Part shown: positions 1-12,000 of the stretch, in pieces
How the letters are laid out: every line of letters starts with the position of its first letter
Numbering within the stretch: the stretch's first letter is position 1
Origin: Lepidodermella squamata
Lineage: Eukaryota; Gastrotricha
DNA length: 64,000 nucleotides
Direction: 5' to 3'
Assembly (NCBI GenBank): GCA_047495785.1
Contig: JBLDXI010000032.1
Coordinates: 1,240,001 to 1,304,000, forward strand
Notes under the pieces: generated by a model
What the model was told of the DNA's origin: nothing
Databases searched by the model: none
Seen by the model: only the letters and a program-made list of their open reading frames with translations
Translations under genes and position numbers: made by a program

Positions 1-93
1 ATCGATTCTATTGCCTTCGTTGTATTCGCGGCTCTGCTGTGTGGCATCAACGGAGCTGCATTCTATTTGTTGAAAGCCAACACATCACAATGA
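1..93 (+). CDS. 3' terminal exon of a membrane protein gene (partial)
   Basis: The window opens inside an open frame of 30 codons that ends at a TGA at 91-93. The peptide is a hydrophobic stretch of about 20 residues (FVVFAALLCGINGAAFYLL) followed by a short polar tail (KANTSQ). This looks like a last transmembrane helix with a tiny tail, so the gene probably encodes a polytopic or type I membrane protein lying mostly upstream of the window. The family cannot be named from 30 residues. No splice acceptor is visible because the exon start is outside the window. Confidence 0.45.
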   Translation: MDSIAFVVFAALLCGINGAAFYLLKANTSQ

Positions 94-675
94 ATAGCTT
101 CTAGCTGAACCATGAGCTGAACAAGATGAACAAGATCTGATACCTAAAAAATCCTGTAATAATAGTTTGATCAGTAAAGGTATTTCCTATAATGTGGAGC
201 ATGGAGTAATAGAATTGAGCCCGTTGTGTGATATCACGAACCTTTCAACTCTCGCCTTGCCGATGTCGAAAGTGGAGAATTCAAACATCTTAGACTGATT
301 GGGGTGAATTACTCCACAGCTTTGCCCTTTCAAGATTCTAGTGTTTCAACGATTGGTAAAACGGTGAAACGAAATGAACCATCCAAGCCACGTGATTATC
401 GCGGCTTTCCCACCAGCTAATTTTTCAAGGGTCAATAGTGTTGAATGTAGAATGCCGTTTTTGGCGACTTTACACATTTTCAGAAGGCATGGATAAATTT
501 GTTGTAAGCAGCAACCTCTCACTATTATATAGTACGCGATCAGCAACCTCCGAAATATCTTCTCAGTCTCGCCGAGGGATTAATGCTTCATACTCATAAT
601 CCACTTTGCATCAGCTGCATTCATCTCATTTCGCAACTAGTCATTGGACGCGGCAGAGGGCAGCTTATATATAAC
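94..675. other. intergenic stretch, no gene seen
   Basis: No supported coding exon lies here. The open frames on both strands are short and lack domain or splice support. The last 100 bases probably include the promoter and 5' UTR of the small secreted protein that starts at 676. An AT run (TATATATAA, 665-673) sits almost against that ATG, so it is too close to act as a normal TATA box for it. Confidence 0.4.
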
Positions 676-1090
676 ATGAGGCATTTGATATTACTATTCG
701 CTTTGGTTGCTTTGCTGGTGGATTCAGCTTTCAGTTGTTTTCGTCCTACAAAACCACCTAGCGACGATAACGGTTGGCCATCACGCAGGTATTGATCAGT
801 TCTCTCGATGATCATGCACTAATCCTCGAATCGTTTTGCAATAGACCAGTTGATCGTGATAGGTTCAGTGAGCGTTGCGGCTTCCATGATTCTACGAGGT
901 GCTTAAGAAGCGCATGCAGTAGCGGGCTGAGGCCTTCTACATGTCCTGTAAGAAAATTGGCCCCTAAAATTAGTAATTTTTACCTAGCAACCTCTATACG
1001 TTTCAGGAGCAGGCAGAATGCATTCCCATCTGCAACGGATGTCAAGCAGTTTTCGTTGACCGCGAAACTGGGGAGGAAATTTTTTGCTGA
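676..1090 (+). CDS. small secreted cysteine-rich protein, 99 aa
   Basis: Three short exons join in frame: 676-788, 845-947 and 1007-1090. The donors are GTATTG (789) and GTAAGA (948), and the acceptors are TTGCAATAG and CGTTTCAG. The phases (2, then 0) fit this chain, and the exon 3 frame it selects is the Cys-rich one. The product has a clear signal peptide (MRHLILLFALVALLVDSAFS) and then about 79 residues with nine cysteines, including a C-terminal cluster CIPICNGC and a final Cys. That points to a disulfide-rich extracellular peptide. The spacing loosely recalls antistasin-like or other small inhibitor folds, but I cannot assign a family. The odd cysteine count would allow a covalent dimer. 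It is flanked by an upstream membrane-protein exon and a convergent zinc transporter. Confidence 0.55.
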
Positions 1091-1280
1091 ACAATAGAGT
1101 ATTGCGAGGCGATTTTTCGCCAAAATAACCTTCAAACATCTTGTTATGAAGATATCCATCAACTTTATTACAGCAGTGGTTTGACTAACAATATTTCTCG
1201 AATTAAATAACCGGGCGGACGATTATATATGTCCCAGAAATGGTTCCTGAATAGCAATTCACAATTAAGCGAAAATACGT

Positions 1281-3114
1281 TTATTTAACGTCAGGCGGAG
1301 GTTGGCATTTGTTGCAGTCATCCATCGCCTGAGTATGCTGTTCGACTTGCAGCGTCAAATCCGCAATGCCGTACTTTGTTTGCAAAATCCTACGACAACG
1401 TTGCAAAACTTCATCGTAAGTGAGCTGTTCCTCAGGTCTATCTGGTGCAAAACCAATGTGAGCTGAAGCCGCAACTTTCGAAACAGTCAACGCCCAGATT
1501 CGAAGGTTATGCACCGATTTGACCCCACGAACTTGAAGCAAATCCTTGGTCATCTTTTCATAATCAACGCCTTTGGGAGCGCCTGAAAAATATAAATTTT
1601 AGGAACAGGATAGAAAATGACTCTATACCAGCTCACCTTCCATTAGAATGTGGAACACGTCTCGCATGATGGTAATTGTCGTGAATAGGACAACAATAGA
1701 GAAAATGAAAGTGCAAATCGGGTCGGCTATCTTGAAATCCGGTTCGAAGTAGATAATCAGAGCCGCAATCATAACACCAATTGATTGACCCAAATCGCCA
1801 AGAATGTGAATCACAGCAGCTCTGACGTTCATGTCCGCCTCGCCCAAACCGCCTTCTTCATGTTCCTCCTCTTCGTGATCGTCATGGTGGCCCTGTTCAA
1901 CGTCTCCGTTCGGCCGGGGAGTCACGCTAAGGGAGAAAGTCTTCAAATGGCCTACAGTCTCAGGTTCTGCTGGGATTATCAAGTTATCTCCCTCAGTAAC
2001 GGGGCGGATTGATCGTTCAATTGATCTTTCGATATCTGAAGCGCCGATCGCTGAAACGACCTCCAAAGCTCGTTCGCCTGAACTTGTCCGTCTCCCCTCG
2101 TGTTCTGTCGTGCAGTTTGCGACAGGAGCCGCCTTTGCCGTGCCCAACTCAGGAATGCTTCCATACGTGGAAACCGATTCTTTCCTACTATGGCTGTGAC
2201 CGTGAGCAGCCCCGCCGTGAGCATGACCATGTCCGGACTTCTTACCACCACCTCCATGGCTGTGACCGTGACCTCCTCCTAATCCGTGAGAGTGACCGTG
2301 ACCCCTAAAATAGTTCGTTGAAATAAGAAACTTAGAGATGAATCGTCCTTACCCATGTTGAAGTTGGATGCCCATGACTAGATTGATACCAACACCGAGA
2401 CTTGAAGTGATCAGCATGATTTGAGCCTCAATTTCGTACGACTCGGAAATGATACGCTCCACGGCCATGAACACAAGAATAGCCGTGATGCCCCAGACTA
2501 GAAGAACCGAAATCAACGCACCAAGAACTTCAGCTCGGTACCAGCCAAAAGTCAACCGCCTAGTCGCTGGACGGCGGGCCAGAGTGATAGCAGCGACACT
2601 GATGCCGAATCCGACGAGATCGGTGAGTAAATGAAGCGCGTCAGTCATGATGGCAAGGGAATTGGAGATAAGCCCTCCCGCGATCTCAGCCCCCATGAAG
2701 CACAGACAAAGGACGCAAGCTATCAGAAGCTTACGGCGGGAGACCCCAGACGTATCAACCTCCTCAACTGCGTCCTCATGGCCTATTTTTGAAATATAAT
2801 AACATTGAATTGATCTTTTAAGGATGCTTACAATGAGGTGTCGCAGCTCCTGAAGCAATCGGGGTGGTTTTATCGGATCCTGAATCAGCAGATCCACTTC
2901 GGTCTCGATTCAGGCTCTTTGCAGTGTCATGGCTGTGACCATGCCCACCCCCGTGACTATGCCCGTGACCACCGCCGTGGCTGTGACCATGTCCTGAAGC
3001 AGCAGACTTTCCATGGCTATGGCCGTGTCCTATATCGACATTCGTATTGGTTATTGCCGCTTTTGAGGCAGGTGTCGACTCATCTTCTTCAACTAAGTGA
3101 CGTCTATCGTCCAT
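1281..3114 (-). CDS. ZnT/SLC30-family zinc transporter (CDF), 560 aa
   Basis: Four exons on the minus strand, 3114-2832, 2782-2353, 2304-1637 and 1582-1281, join in frame through GTAAGC, GTAAGG and GTGAGC donors. The cation diffusion facilitator family exports Zn2+ from cytosol into vesicles or out of the cell by proton antiport. The TM2 motif ([11 protein letters not shown]) and the TM5 motif ([11 protein letters not shown]) supply the His and Asp residues of the metal site. His-rich GHGHSHG repeats occur twice: in the N-terminal cytosolic region (about residues 28-65) and in a long loop between TM4 and TM5 that also has an acidic [13 protein letters not shown] patch. The C-terminal domain ends in a Cys pair (DDCNKCQ). 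It best fits the ZnT2/3/4/8 vesicular group. The loop is longer than usual for that group. The TAA stop overlaps an AATAAA hexamer. Confidence 0.9.
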
Positions 3115-6100
3115 TCTACAAAAATCAAGGGTGGTTATAGTGCTGCAAAACTGGAAAAAATTCGATAATAACCCTTATTAAGGCTGAGAACTCGACTGGA
3201 ATAATTGGTTAAAATGATAAGATATAACTTTCCACTTCTTATTCACGAGTTAATGTTGGTATATCGTGAAACAGGCTCGTATAACCTATATGCGTTATCT
3301 CGGCGTGGATGTATCAAGTGTTTCCTTATCTATCAGCAGTGTCGGTGTATTATGCTTGACTGTGTCGAACAAATACCTGCGGCCCCCACGACCTGCTTTC
3401 GCCTCGCAGAGTGTGATAAGAGATTACATGCGTGTACGTTGTCAAAACAATGCTCACACTCAGGATCGAACATAAAAAGCCGGGCACATTCTCTGTATAA
3501 TCAAGGGTGGTTTTTTCGTTACAATCATGTATAATCGGGAATTAACGCTATTCGGCGGGCATGAAGACGGAAATTAGCCGAAATTGCTTGTTTATTCAAC
3601 GATACGAAAACTTGTTAGAAATTGATGGTGGTCACTTCATTACTTCATCCGATCTTTGAAAAGGAAAAATGACGGCAAGAAAAAGCCTGTGATTCATGGC
3701 TTGTGAGATTTCCTATATCAAGAGCGGTTAGTCTCGAAATGGCAAACTTCGGGAGCGAAAGAGTTCAGTAAATTTGCTTGCGGTTTTACTCATCCTGTTT
3801 TGCTATCCTGATGGTTGCGTTATCGGTGATTTTCGGATCAAAAGTGAAACCATTAATTGTGTTACCATGAGCCTTTTTATTAAATTGGGCTGATTGATGA
3901 ATTATGATTTTTTATCCACTTTATCGTCGCCCTCTCAGTCAACTCTAATCAAACTCCGGAGTGTTCATGCGCAGTTAACACATAGCCAAATTAATCTTTA
4001 CAGAAGTGTTTTCAGCCGCTGATCCAATGGGCAAACATCTCAAACGCCCTCATTTTCGTATTGGGACGTATTCGATCGTCTCCATTCGGGATTAGCGGAT
4101 CCGGCCCGGTCTATTTTTATCTCACTGATGCCCAAGACCAACATGAGCGAAAAATTGTGCGCTGATATGAGTCGATATACTGAGCCGGCACGCGTCATCA
4201 GCTCAAATAACACGCTTAGGCGACTTATAATATTCGGTTCCATACGACCAGCAAGGCTCATTACTATCATTTGTCCGCCCCTGTGTACTATTAGTCTCAG
4301 GCCTTTACATGGAGTGAGTGAGTGAGTGAGTGAGATACAAGAAATGAACCGAGAGCCACGGGCGGTTTGCTCGGCGTCTTATAGTGTGCGCGCGCGCGTG
4401 CGCAACAGCCCACAAATTGGATCTATCATTTTTCTGCGCGGCACACATTGAAAAAAAGCGTGCGATCGATGCGCGCGCGCGCAACAGGGTGTTTGATCAT
4501 ACGCGCACAACGAGACGGCGAACGACGACGACGGCGAAGACGAGAGCAGCAGCAGCCGCAGCAGATCCCGCTGTGGATTGGGCGGGGGTTCGGCGAACGC
4601 TGGCGCCGAAACAATGATGATGAAGATGGCGACTTCATTATTATTATTATTATTAATACGGCGCCGGCGAAATAATCTTTTCGCTTCATGTTTTACAAAT
4701 TACCAATTTTACGGACAAGTCGGCTGTGAATTCTTGCATATAAAAATTTGCGACGCATCCTTTTGCTATATACGCGTTCTTGTGTTAGTGTAGCTTAGGG
4801 ATAAAGCGAGGAAGAAGAAGATAATTCAGTATTCAGCATTCAGCCGCGAAAGCTACCATTATGATACGCAATAATAATCATCATCACTCGCCATACAGCG
4901 CCCGAATATATTCGAAAATAAATTTGCGGTTTGTTCTTGTAATAATAACAACGACAAAAGTGATAATAGTAGTGGTATAATAATGCAAAAGTCGACAGAT
5001 GCGTGCGACTTCTTATTCTTCTTCCTTCCTCGCACATAGCCCTAAGCGCAATCGCCTGTTCGCGCAACTGCGCCCGCGCAGTGTCAGAAAATTATGGTCA
5101 TTTGTTAGAAAAAATTTACTTTTGATTCATCAATTTCCAGGTCAAATAAAGGTGATGTAGAAATAACAATTTTATTTTTAAGCCGGATTTTTAAAAAATC
5201 GCACATCGTACAAATTAAGGGGATTATTTATATGAATTTATTATTACAGTAGCTGTGGGCTGCGATTGGTTCCAACTAAGGTGCCTAGATGGTAAATTGC
5301 TTGATAATCAATATCTATTTTAAACGCAACATTTGATTGATTTCCCCCCGCTGCGCCTACCTAGGTCAATTGCTTTGATCTTCATCGCATAGCCAAGGTC
5401 CAGGCTTCCTTATTATTATCATAATTATTATTGCGGGCGCAACACGCACTTGAGCGCATACTTTGAATTATTCAAGGCACATTTTTTTCTTACAGACACC
5501 TATAATATGTTATACAATTAAATTTGTGGAAGAAATAAGATATTACACCATAATGCAATTATTATTATTAACGTGCCGGTTTCGTAGGTACTACCTTTGC
5601 ATTTTGCTGTCGCCTTGCCTTGTGTAAGATGGTATAGAAGACGGTGGAGGAGGCCAACAGAAAATCAATCAAGCGTGTCAATATTAGCGCTTGCGGCACC
5701 AAAAACGAAGCATCACGCGTTGTTCGCACCTTCGATTCGCGCTCACGCAAAAATATTCGCACATTTTATACGCATGCCTATTGGGTATTTTTATCATCGC
5801 CTATTCACTTTATTACATTGAAGATTGAAGTATAACACAACACGGGTGTGATGGGTGAAATACGAAATATTCTCTGCGTTAATTCTTAAAACACCCACCG
5901 TCGTTTACCCATCCCCCTTATATATATCCGATTTATATCAATAATGCGCACGTGAAAAAAAATCCTCCTTAAAAAAATCAAACTCTCAGCTACGCAATAA
6001 AAATCGCTCCTACTCACACCGATGAAGTTCTGTTACTGTCTGTAAATCATGATTTGACCTGCTCATGATTGACAATTCTTGCTCTTCCTGTCCTATTATT

Positions 6101-6225
6101 TTTGAAAAAATCAGGAATAATCTATCTTAAATATTGTACGCCAAATTATTTTTTTAGTAATTTATTTGTCATTTTTTCGGCATAACGGCGTCTGATCAGG
6201 CGATTCGTGTCCTCAGCTCGCGACA
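3115..6225. other. intergenic region upstream of the cholinergic locus
   Basis: About 3.1 kb with no supported coding exon. It holds the divergent 5' flank of the zinc transporter and the likely promoter of VAChT. Visible structure includes a (GTGA)n run at about 4312-4334, (CG)n-rich tracts at 4385-4402 and 4471-4482, an (ATT)n run at about 4636-4655, and a CCTCCTTAA motif at 5964-5972. In many animals a shared 5' exon of the cholinergic locus lies upstream of VAChT. A plausible acceptor (CCTCAG, 6211-6216) just before the VAChT ATG would allow such an exon here, but I cannot place it. Confidence 0.4.
4312..4334. repeat. (GTGA)n microsatellite
   Basis: About five tandem copies of a GTGA tetranucleotide, followed 50 bases later by an alternating CG/TG tract (4385-4402). 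No coding frame runs through it. Confidence 0.85.
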
Positions 6226-9040
6226 ATGCCTGTGCTGCCGATAACCGGGAAGTATGTCCACGTGCCCATCATCGACGACATGGATCGGGCGGCGTGGAAG
6301 GACTGGGTCAACCGCAAGATCGAGGAGCCAAAATCGCAGCGCAAACTCGTCCTTGTCATTGTCGCCATCGCCCTGCTGCTCGACAACATGCTGTACATGG
6401 TCATCGTGCCCATCATACCCGAGTACATTCGGCAGATGGGCGACTACGAGGAGGTTATGAACATTTCCGTACCGATCCTTACCACGAAACCGCCGTTCGA
6501 TGCGACCAAAGTAACACGGCGAAGAACAACTACAACAACGGCGTCGCCTAATTTTCTTATAGAGTCTAATTGCACTCGTGTTGACTACATCTTAACTGCT
6601 GCCGAGGAAAAGGTAATCATCACGAAATTATTTATTGCTTGAACCAAATTTTAAGGAAGAAAATTCATTCGATAATGACCTTATTTTGTGTCTGCATTTT
6701 ATTATCCATCGGCTTATCATTAAAATGGCCAATGTCTGGGTCAAACTCATAAAAAGAGGCCGGTGACCTCAACATGCCGGTTTTATTGCCAGCAAATGAC
6801 CTAGAATCGCACTTTTAGGTTGAGCTCGCAATTCCTTAAGAAATAGGTCAAAATTATAACAGATAAATTTTGTTCGAAAATAATCCTCCTTAATTTGTTT
6901 TTACATTTTATCCAACTCAATTTTTATCATGTTTTCATTTGATAGGCGCTGAGGAAAAAAGGAAGTGGAAAGTTTTTGGAATACGCTGGCAATTCGACGT
7001 TTATTTGCGCGTATGAAGAACGCGTCATTCAAGAGCACGCTCTGCAACCGGCAACAGACGATGGCAACAGCTCTTTCCTACAACAAGTCAACTGGACAGT
7101 CGTCATCAACCGCGGCGCTGAAAATCAAGCCATCGGCCTGTTGTTCGCATCAAAAGCCATCGTTCAAATTCTAGTCGGCCCGTTTGCCGGAACGGTCATC
7201 GACAAGGTCGGCTATGACCGGCCAATGATGTTCGGCTTGGGCGTTATTTTCTTCTCAACGGTCATGTTCGCGTTCGGCACGTCCTACCCTGTTATGTTCA
7301 TCGCGCGAAGTTTACAGGGCATCGGATCGGCGTTCGCTGATACCTCAGGCCTGGCTATGATTGCTGATCGGTTTACGGAAGAAGCCGAACGGACTAAGGC
7401 ACTTGGAATCGCTCTAGCTTTCATTTCCTTTGGGTAAGCCTACCTTAAAAAACCACCCTAATTTTAAGTTTATATTTTAGATGCCTTGTCGCGCCCCCGT
7501 TTGGCGGTATTCTGTACCAGTTCTTCGGCAAGGCCATTCCCTTCCTCGCTCTGGCCCTCATCGCGCTCCTCGACGGCATTTTAATGCTCATCGTAACCGC
7601 TCCGATTCGCCGCGAACGCAACGCAAAGGCGGAAAGCAAAGAACTTCCAACCGGCACGCCCATCTACATGCTGTTCCTCGACCCTTACATCGCCGTGTCA
7701 GCCGGCGCCCTGGCCATGGCCAACGTGTCGCTGGCCTTCCTCGAGCCGACCATTGCCCTGTGGATGAAGGACACAATGGACGCTCAGGAGTGGCAGATGG
7801 GCCTCATTTGGCTGCCTGGGTTCTTCCCGCACGTGCTCGGCGTCTTCATCACCGTTATTCTAGCGAAGAAGTACCCGCACTACCAGTGGCTGATGGCGGC
7901 CGGCGGGCTGGCGCTCGAGGGCGCTATGTGCCTTTTCATTCCGTTCTGCACGGCTTTCTGGGCGCTCTGCATCCCCATCATGGGCATTTGCTTCGGCATC
8001 GCGCTCGTCGACACTGCCCTGCTGCCGATGTTGGCGTTCCTCGTCGACGTGCGGCACACCAGTGTCTACGGCAGTGTCTACGCTATTGCCGATATTTCAT
8101 ACTCTTTAGCTTACTCTTTCGGCCCTATTGTTGCTGGTGAGTTCATTCAGCTTGAAAATATACTAATTTAAGATAATGATAGGATTCCAGATTTGGCTAC
8201 AAAAAATAAACGCGTTAAATTCAAGAGAATTAAGAATATTACTGGAGGCTGCATAATTTATTAAATTATTAGTTTAAAAATTTTGAGAAAATTAAGAAAG
8301 CTGCCTTAAAAAGTGGAAATTTATCGAAATTTCAAAAAATTAGAAGAGAAAGCCCCGATTGAATTTTTAAAACTACTGGAAAAATCGCTGAAAAGTTCGG
8401 TAAAATTCTGGATTATCTGAGGCTTTAAAAATGTTTGGAATATATTTCTTTGATTTTCTTTACAATGGCGAGGCAATTTCGCTAGTTTTTCCTATAATTC
8501 CAAAAAATAATGAAAATGCTGAATTTAATATTTTCGAAAAATTCTCGCACTTCGCTAAATTCATAGAAAATTTGAAATGAATCCAAAATTGGAAATCCTG
8601 AATTTCTAAGAATTTCTTTATTGAGAATCTAGCATTCAATTTCTCTAAAAATGGGTAAATTGTTGTTTTTCCTATTTTTTTCAGGTAGCCTAGTGGCGGC
8701 TGTTGGCTTTACTTGGTTGAATGTAGTTACCTTCCTAACAAATATCGGCTATGCACCGCTGCTGTTGGTCGAGCGCAACATCTACGACATGAAGAGGCCA
8801 GGAGAAGCCGATGCAGAGGCGCAAGATCGCGCTAACAAGGCGGCGACACAGGCGCTCATCGACGGCGCCATCGCCCCCGGCACCAACCCGGAAACGCAGG
8901 CGTTACGGCAGCCCGGCGAGGCCTACTACGGCGGAACGGCGGCCGAGCAACAGCCTGGCCTGAGCGCAACTAATTACAACGCATATGACTACCAATCGCA
9001 ACAGCAGCATCAACCTGGTTACGATCAACAAGGCTGGTAA
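6226..9040 (+). CDS. VAChT (SLC18A3 / unc-17 family): vesicular acetylcholine transporter (VAChT), 628 aa
   Basis: Four exons, 6226-6612, 6946-7433, 7481-8136 and 8685-9040, join with consistent phases (0, 2, 1). This major facilitator protein loads acetylcholine into synaptic vesicles in exchange for luminal protons. TM1 (about 41-63) contains the conserved [15 protein letters not shown] block with its essential Asp at residue 53. The first luminal loop has N-x-S/T sites. Other VAChT signatures are [54 protein letters not shown] and [13 protein letters not shown]. The C-terminal tail is Gln/Tyr-rich and ends in QQGW. AATAAA hexamers follow the stop at about 9060. Choline acetyltransferase lies downstream on the same strand, which confirms VAChT over VMAT. 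Its 548-nt third intron is AT-rich. Confidence 0.95.
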
Positions 9041-12000
9041 TCGCAGAAAATTAGGATAAATAAATAAAATTGACGACGAATAGGCCTCTGAAAAAAAACG
9101 TTGAACCTTCTCAAATTGTCATCACTGTCTCATGCGTCTATATAATATCTTCGTCCAGTTTGTTAGCAAAAATCCTGATTTCTTCTCTTTTTATTTATTG
9201 AATTTTGTATATGGAACTGATGCGTGCTTGGGTTGAGGAAGGGTGGAGCTTGGAAAACACGTTATGAGGCGCTATCACCCGGTTTCAACTAGCGAGTTTT
9301 TCGCGCAAAGAAATTACATAACAATATATATGAAATGTACAGCATCGAACCTCATTGCATAAAATACGTCTTGCTTTAATCGAAGCTTGATTCTGGACGT
9401 TTTTTTCGACGAAAATATTCCTAATCAAATTTCGTGTAAAAAATATTTTTTTGAATGTCAGTGCCACGTTGTTATTTCTTTTTTTGCAAAATTTTCGTGT
9501 CAATCTGTATATTGATAAAATCTGGTTGTTTTATTGCCATGTCTTGATTAGTGAAATGAAAAACTTCTTAAATTATATATTCGTAAAATATATCTGGAAC
9601 TCCGGCTAACTGATAATCAAACATTGACGAATGTATTATATAAATCAAAAATCTCTATTTGTGAATGTGAAAAATCTGAAGTCGGCAACGCGAAATGAGT
9701 AAAATTCAAGGACAATGGAAATTTTATTGGGTAATTTTTCTCAGTCATCCTAAATTTGGAAGAGGTAGAAGATCAGAAAGAGCGAATTTCGGAAAAATTC
9801 GTGGCTGAAAGCTGATTCCTGACTTTTATTGACCAGTGATGCTCATAAGTATTCGAAAACATCGTCAATTTATCATTATCAATCATCGATGCGGTGCCAC
9901 AGCGGTCAGCTAATCGAACCCTGTAGAGTTGACTTGCGGGATAATAACATGATAATAACAGCGTGCCTTTCGCGCGATTTGTAAAAATGGGTCACATAGC
10001 ACAACGATGCGCGCATAGCTAATTATCATTTATAAAGGGGGCGAAATCACGACCGGCGGCATTGTCATCTTGCGGTCATCTTATGTTGTTTGCGTATAAA
10101 CAGAATAACACCATGCAAAACCACTCGAGAGACTCATCTTGATGAGCGATTTAACTTTACTTTGAACAATATGCTTGAGCGCGGCAATAACCGGCTCCTT
10201 TTTTTTATCGAGTGTGAAGTGGTGACTGAATATTGCCCCACTGTCACACTTGTCACACGTTGGAGTTATCGATTGAACTCTGGATTCTTTTGTGTTATTA
10301 ACTTCATGTTTAAAGCCACTTCGGACAAATTGCTGCTAAATTTTTTAAAAGCGACGATTGCCATAATGTAGCATTTAGCCTATATAAGCTCAAATCCTTT
10401 TCGTAAGTCGATGCGATCACCTATTCGGACTTGTCCCACAGTAGAACCCGTTTCAAACTATCCGAATTTGGAACAAATTAAGTAATTAGATGTGATAGAG
10501 ATTATAATCATTATAATCATTATAATAATATAAGATGATCTTAACCTTTTCGTGTTCGTAAGGCCGATTCAGAATTCAGAGTTTAAATAATTACTCCGCA
10601 GTCAAATTTATGAATATTCGATTCCCCGCTTGGGGCTTGGTAATTTTTTACCCGAAAGTTCAGGCAGGCCGATATCTCGCACCGTTTGGTCACGGTTAAG
10701 AGTTTGAACTTAACAATTGAAGCGAAGATTTTTTCTCCACACTCGATAGCATTAACTTCTCTTCTATGATTTTACAAAAATAGAAATACCAGTGTTCATA
10801 GTCTCATTCACGGCTCCACAACTTTGTATGAATTATTGTCCAAAACAAGATGCCACTTTGTAAACATAAAAAATGGGCTAGTTCGCACTTTCCAGGTGCC
10901 CGGCATATATTTAAAAAAGCTCCCACACGCACTGCGCGGTATCAAAAGCGCAAACGTTGTTTGATTTTCCCTTTTTTGAGTTCACATTAGCTTAACCTGA
11001 CAAAATTGTCCATTCGGCCAAATAACTTGCGAATGACAACAATTATTTGGGTCATTTTAAGCGTCGTGCCGAAAAGCTGAATTCAGCTGGACCGTAAAAA
11101 AGGCGATTTCGATCACTATTCGCGGTGATAAATAGAACAAAACGGGCTTTTTAACCGCAATCAGGACAAAAAGTGTACTCTCTCGCTCTGGCCATGAAAG
11201 GGTTATATTGATCGGCTCTGCCATTTTAAGCCTGTCCATTGCGTCGAGTTCACTTATGTAACTTATACTCCTATACGAAGCTTATATAGCTTCTTGGTTG
11301 GTTTCAACGCGATCTTATACAACCCCCAATCGCATTAATTTTTCATTGAAGACAAACGTTCACTTTTACACGTGCATTAAAGCTACGTTATCACGCGTTC
11401 ATTGTTAAAAAAAGTTATAGTACGCGGTTTCTATATCGCTGTAATTCCGTTAAACAAACAAAATGTAGGCAAATATTACAATCTTATTCTTTCGGCTCCA
11501 AGCAACAGGGTGGATCGAATGGCTGAGAAAAAGAGCAATTCGACCCACAAAAATGCTCTGTTTCGAATTAAGACACTACTTTGTTACCGGACAAAACTTG
11601 ATAGCTGGCTTGAAGTTGCATTTTTACGATCTCCTTTTCAATTTATTTTCAAAAAAATTAATCCGGCATATTAACTGGTACTGTGATGTCTGGGAATAAA
11701 CGTAAGCCGAACGCATTAGTCTGCCTTCATTGTTTTGCGTTCGATCGAAGCCTCATTTAGACCATATTTTCTATAAAAGAATAGGCGGCAACCTGCGCGA
11801 TTTCCAATCCAGCTTGCAATGCTATTGCCTCGATTTCCAGCTTAATACGAGCTCAAATCAATTAATTCGATCTTGATCTCGAATCGATCGCTTCGAGAGG
11901 CTCGATTTTTCGCCCAAGTAGACACCTTAGCACCATGCAATTTTTTATGGTATATTCAGCTTCAGTCGTTGCTTCAGTGCGAGAGTGCAAAAACAAGTAA

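Noticed and set aside
665-673. TATATATAA as TATA box of the small secreted protein
   Set aside because: It lies three bases before the ATG, so transcription from it would start inside the coding region.
7481-8140. 219-codon open frame overlapping VAChT exon 3
   Set aside because: It is a shifted frame over a real exon. The VAChT frame carries the conserved transporter motifs.
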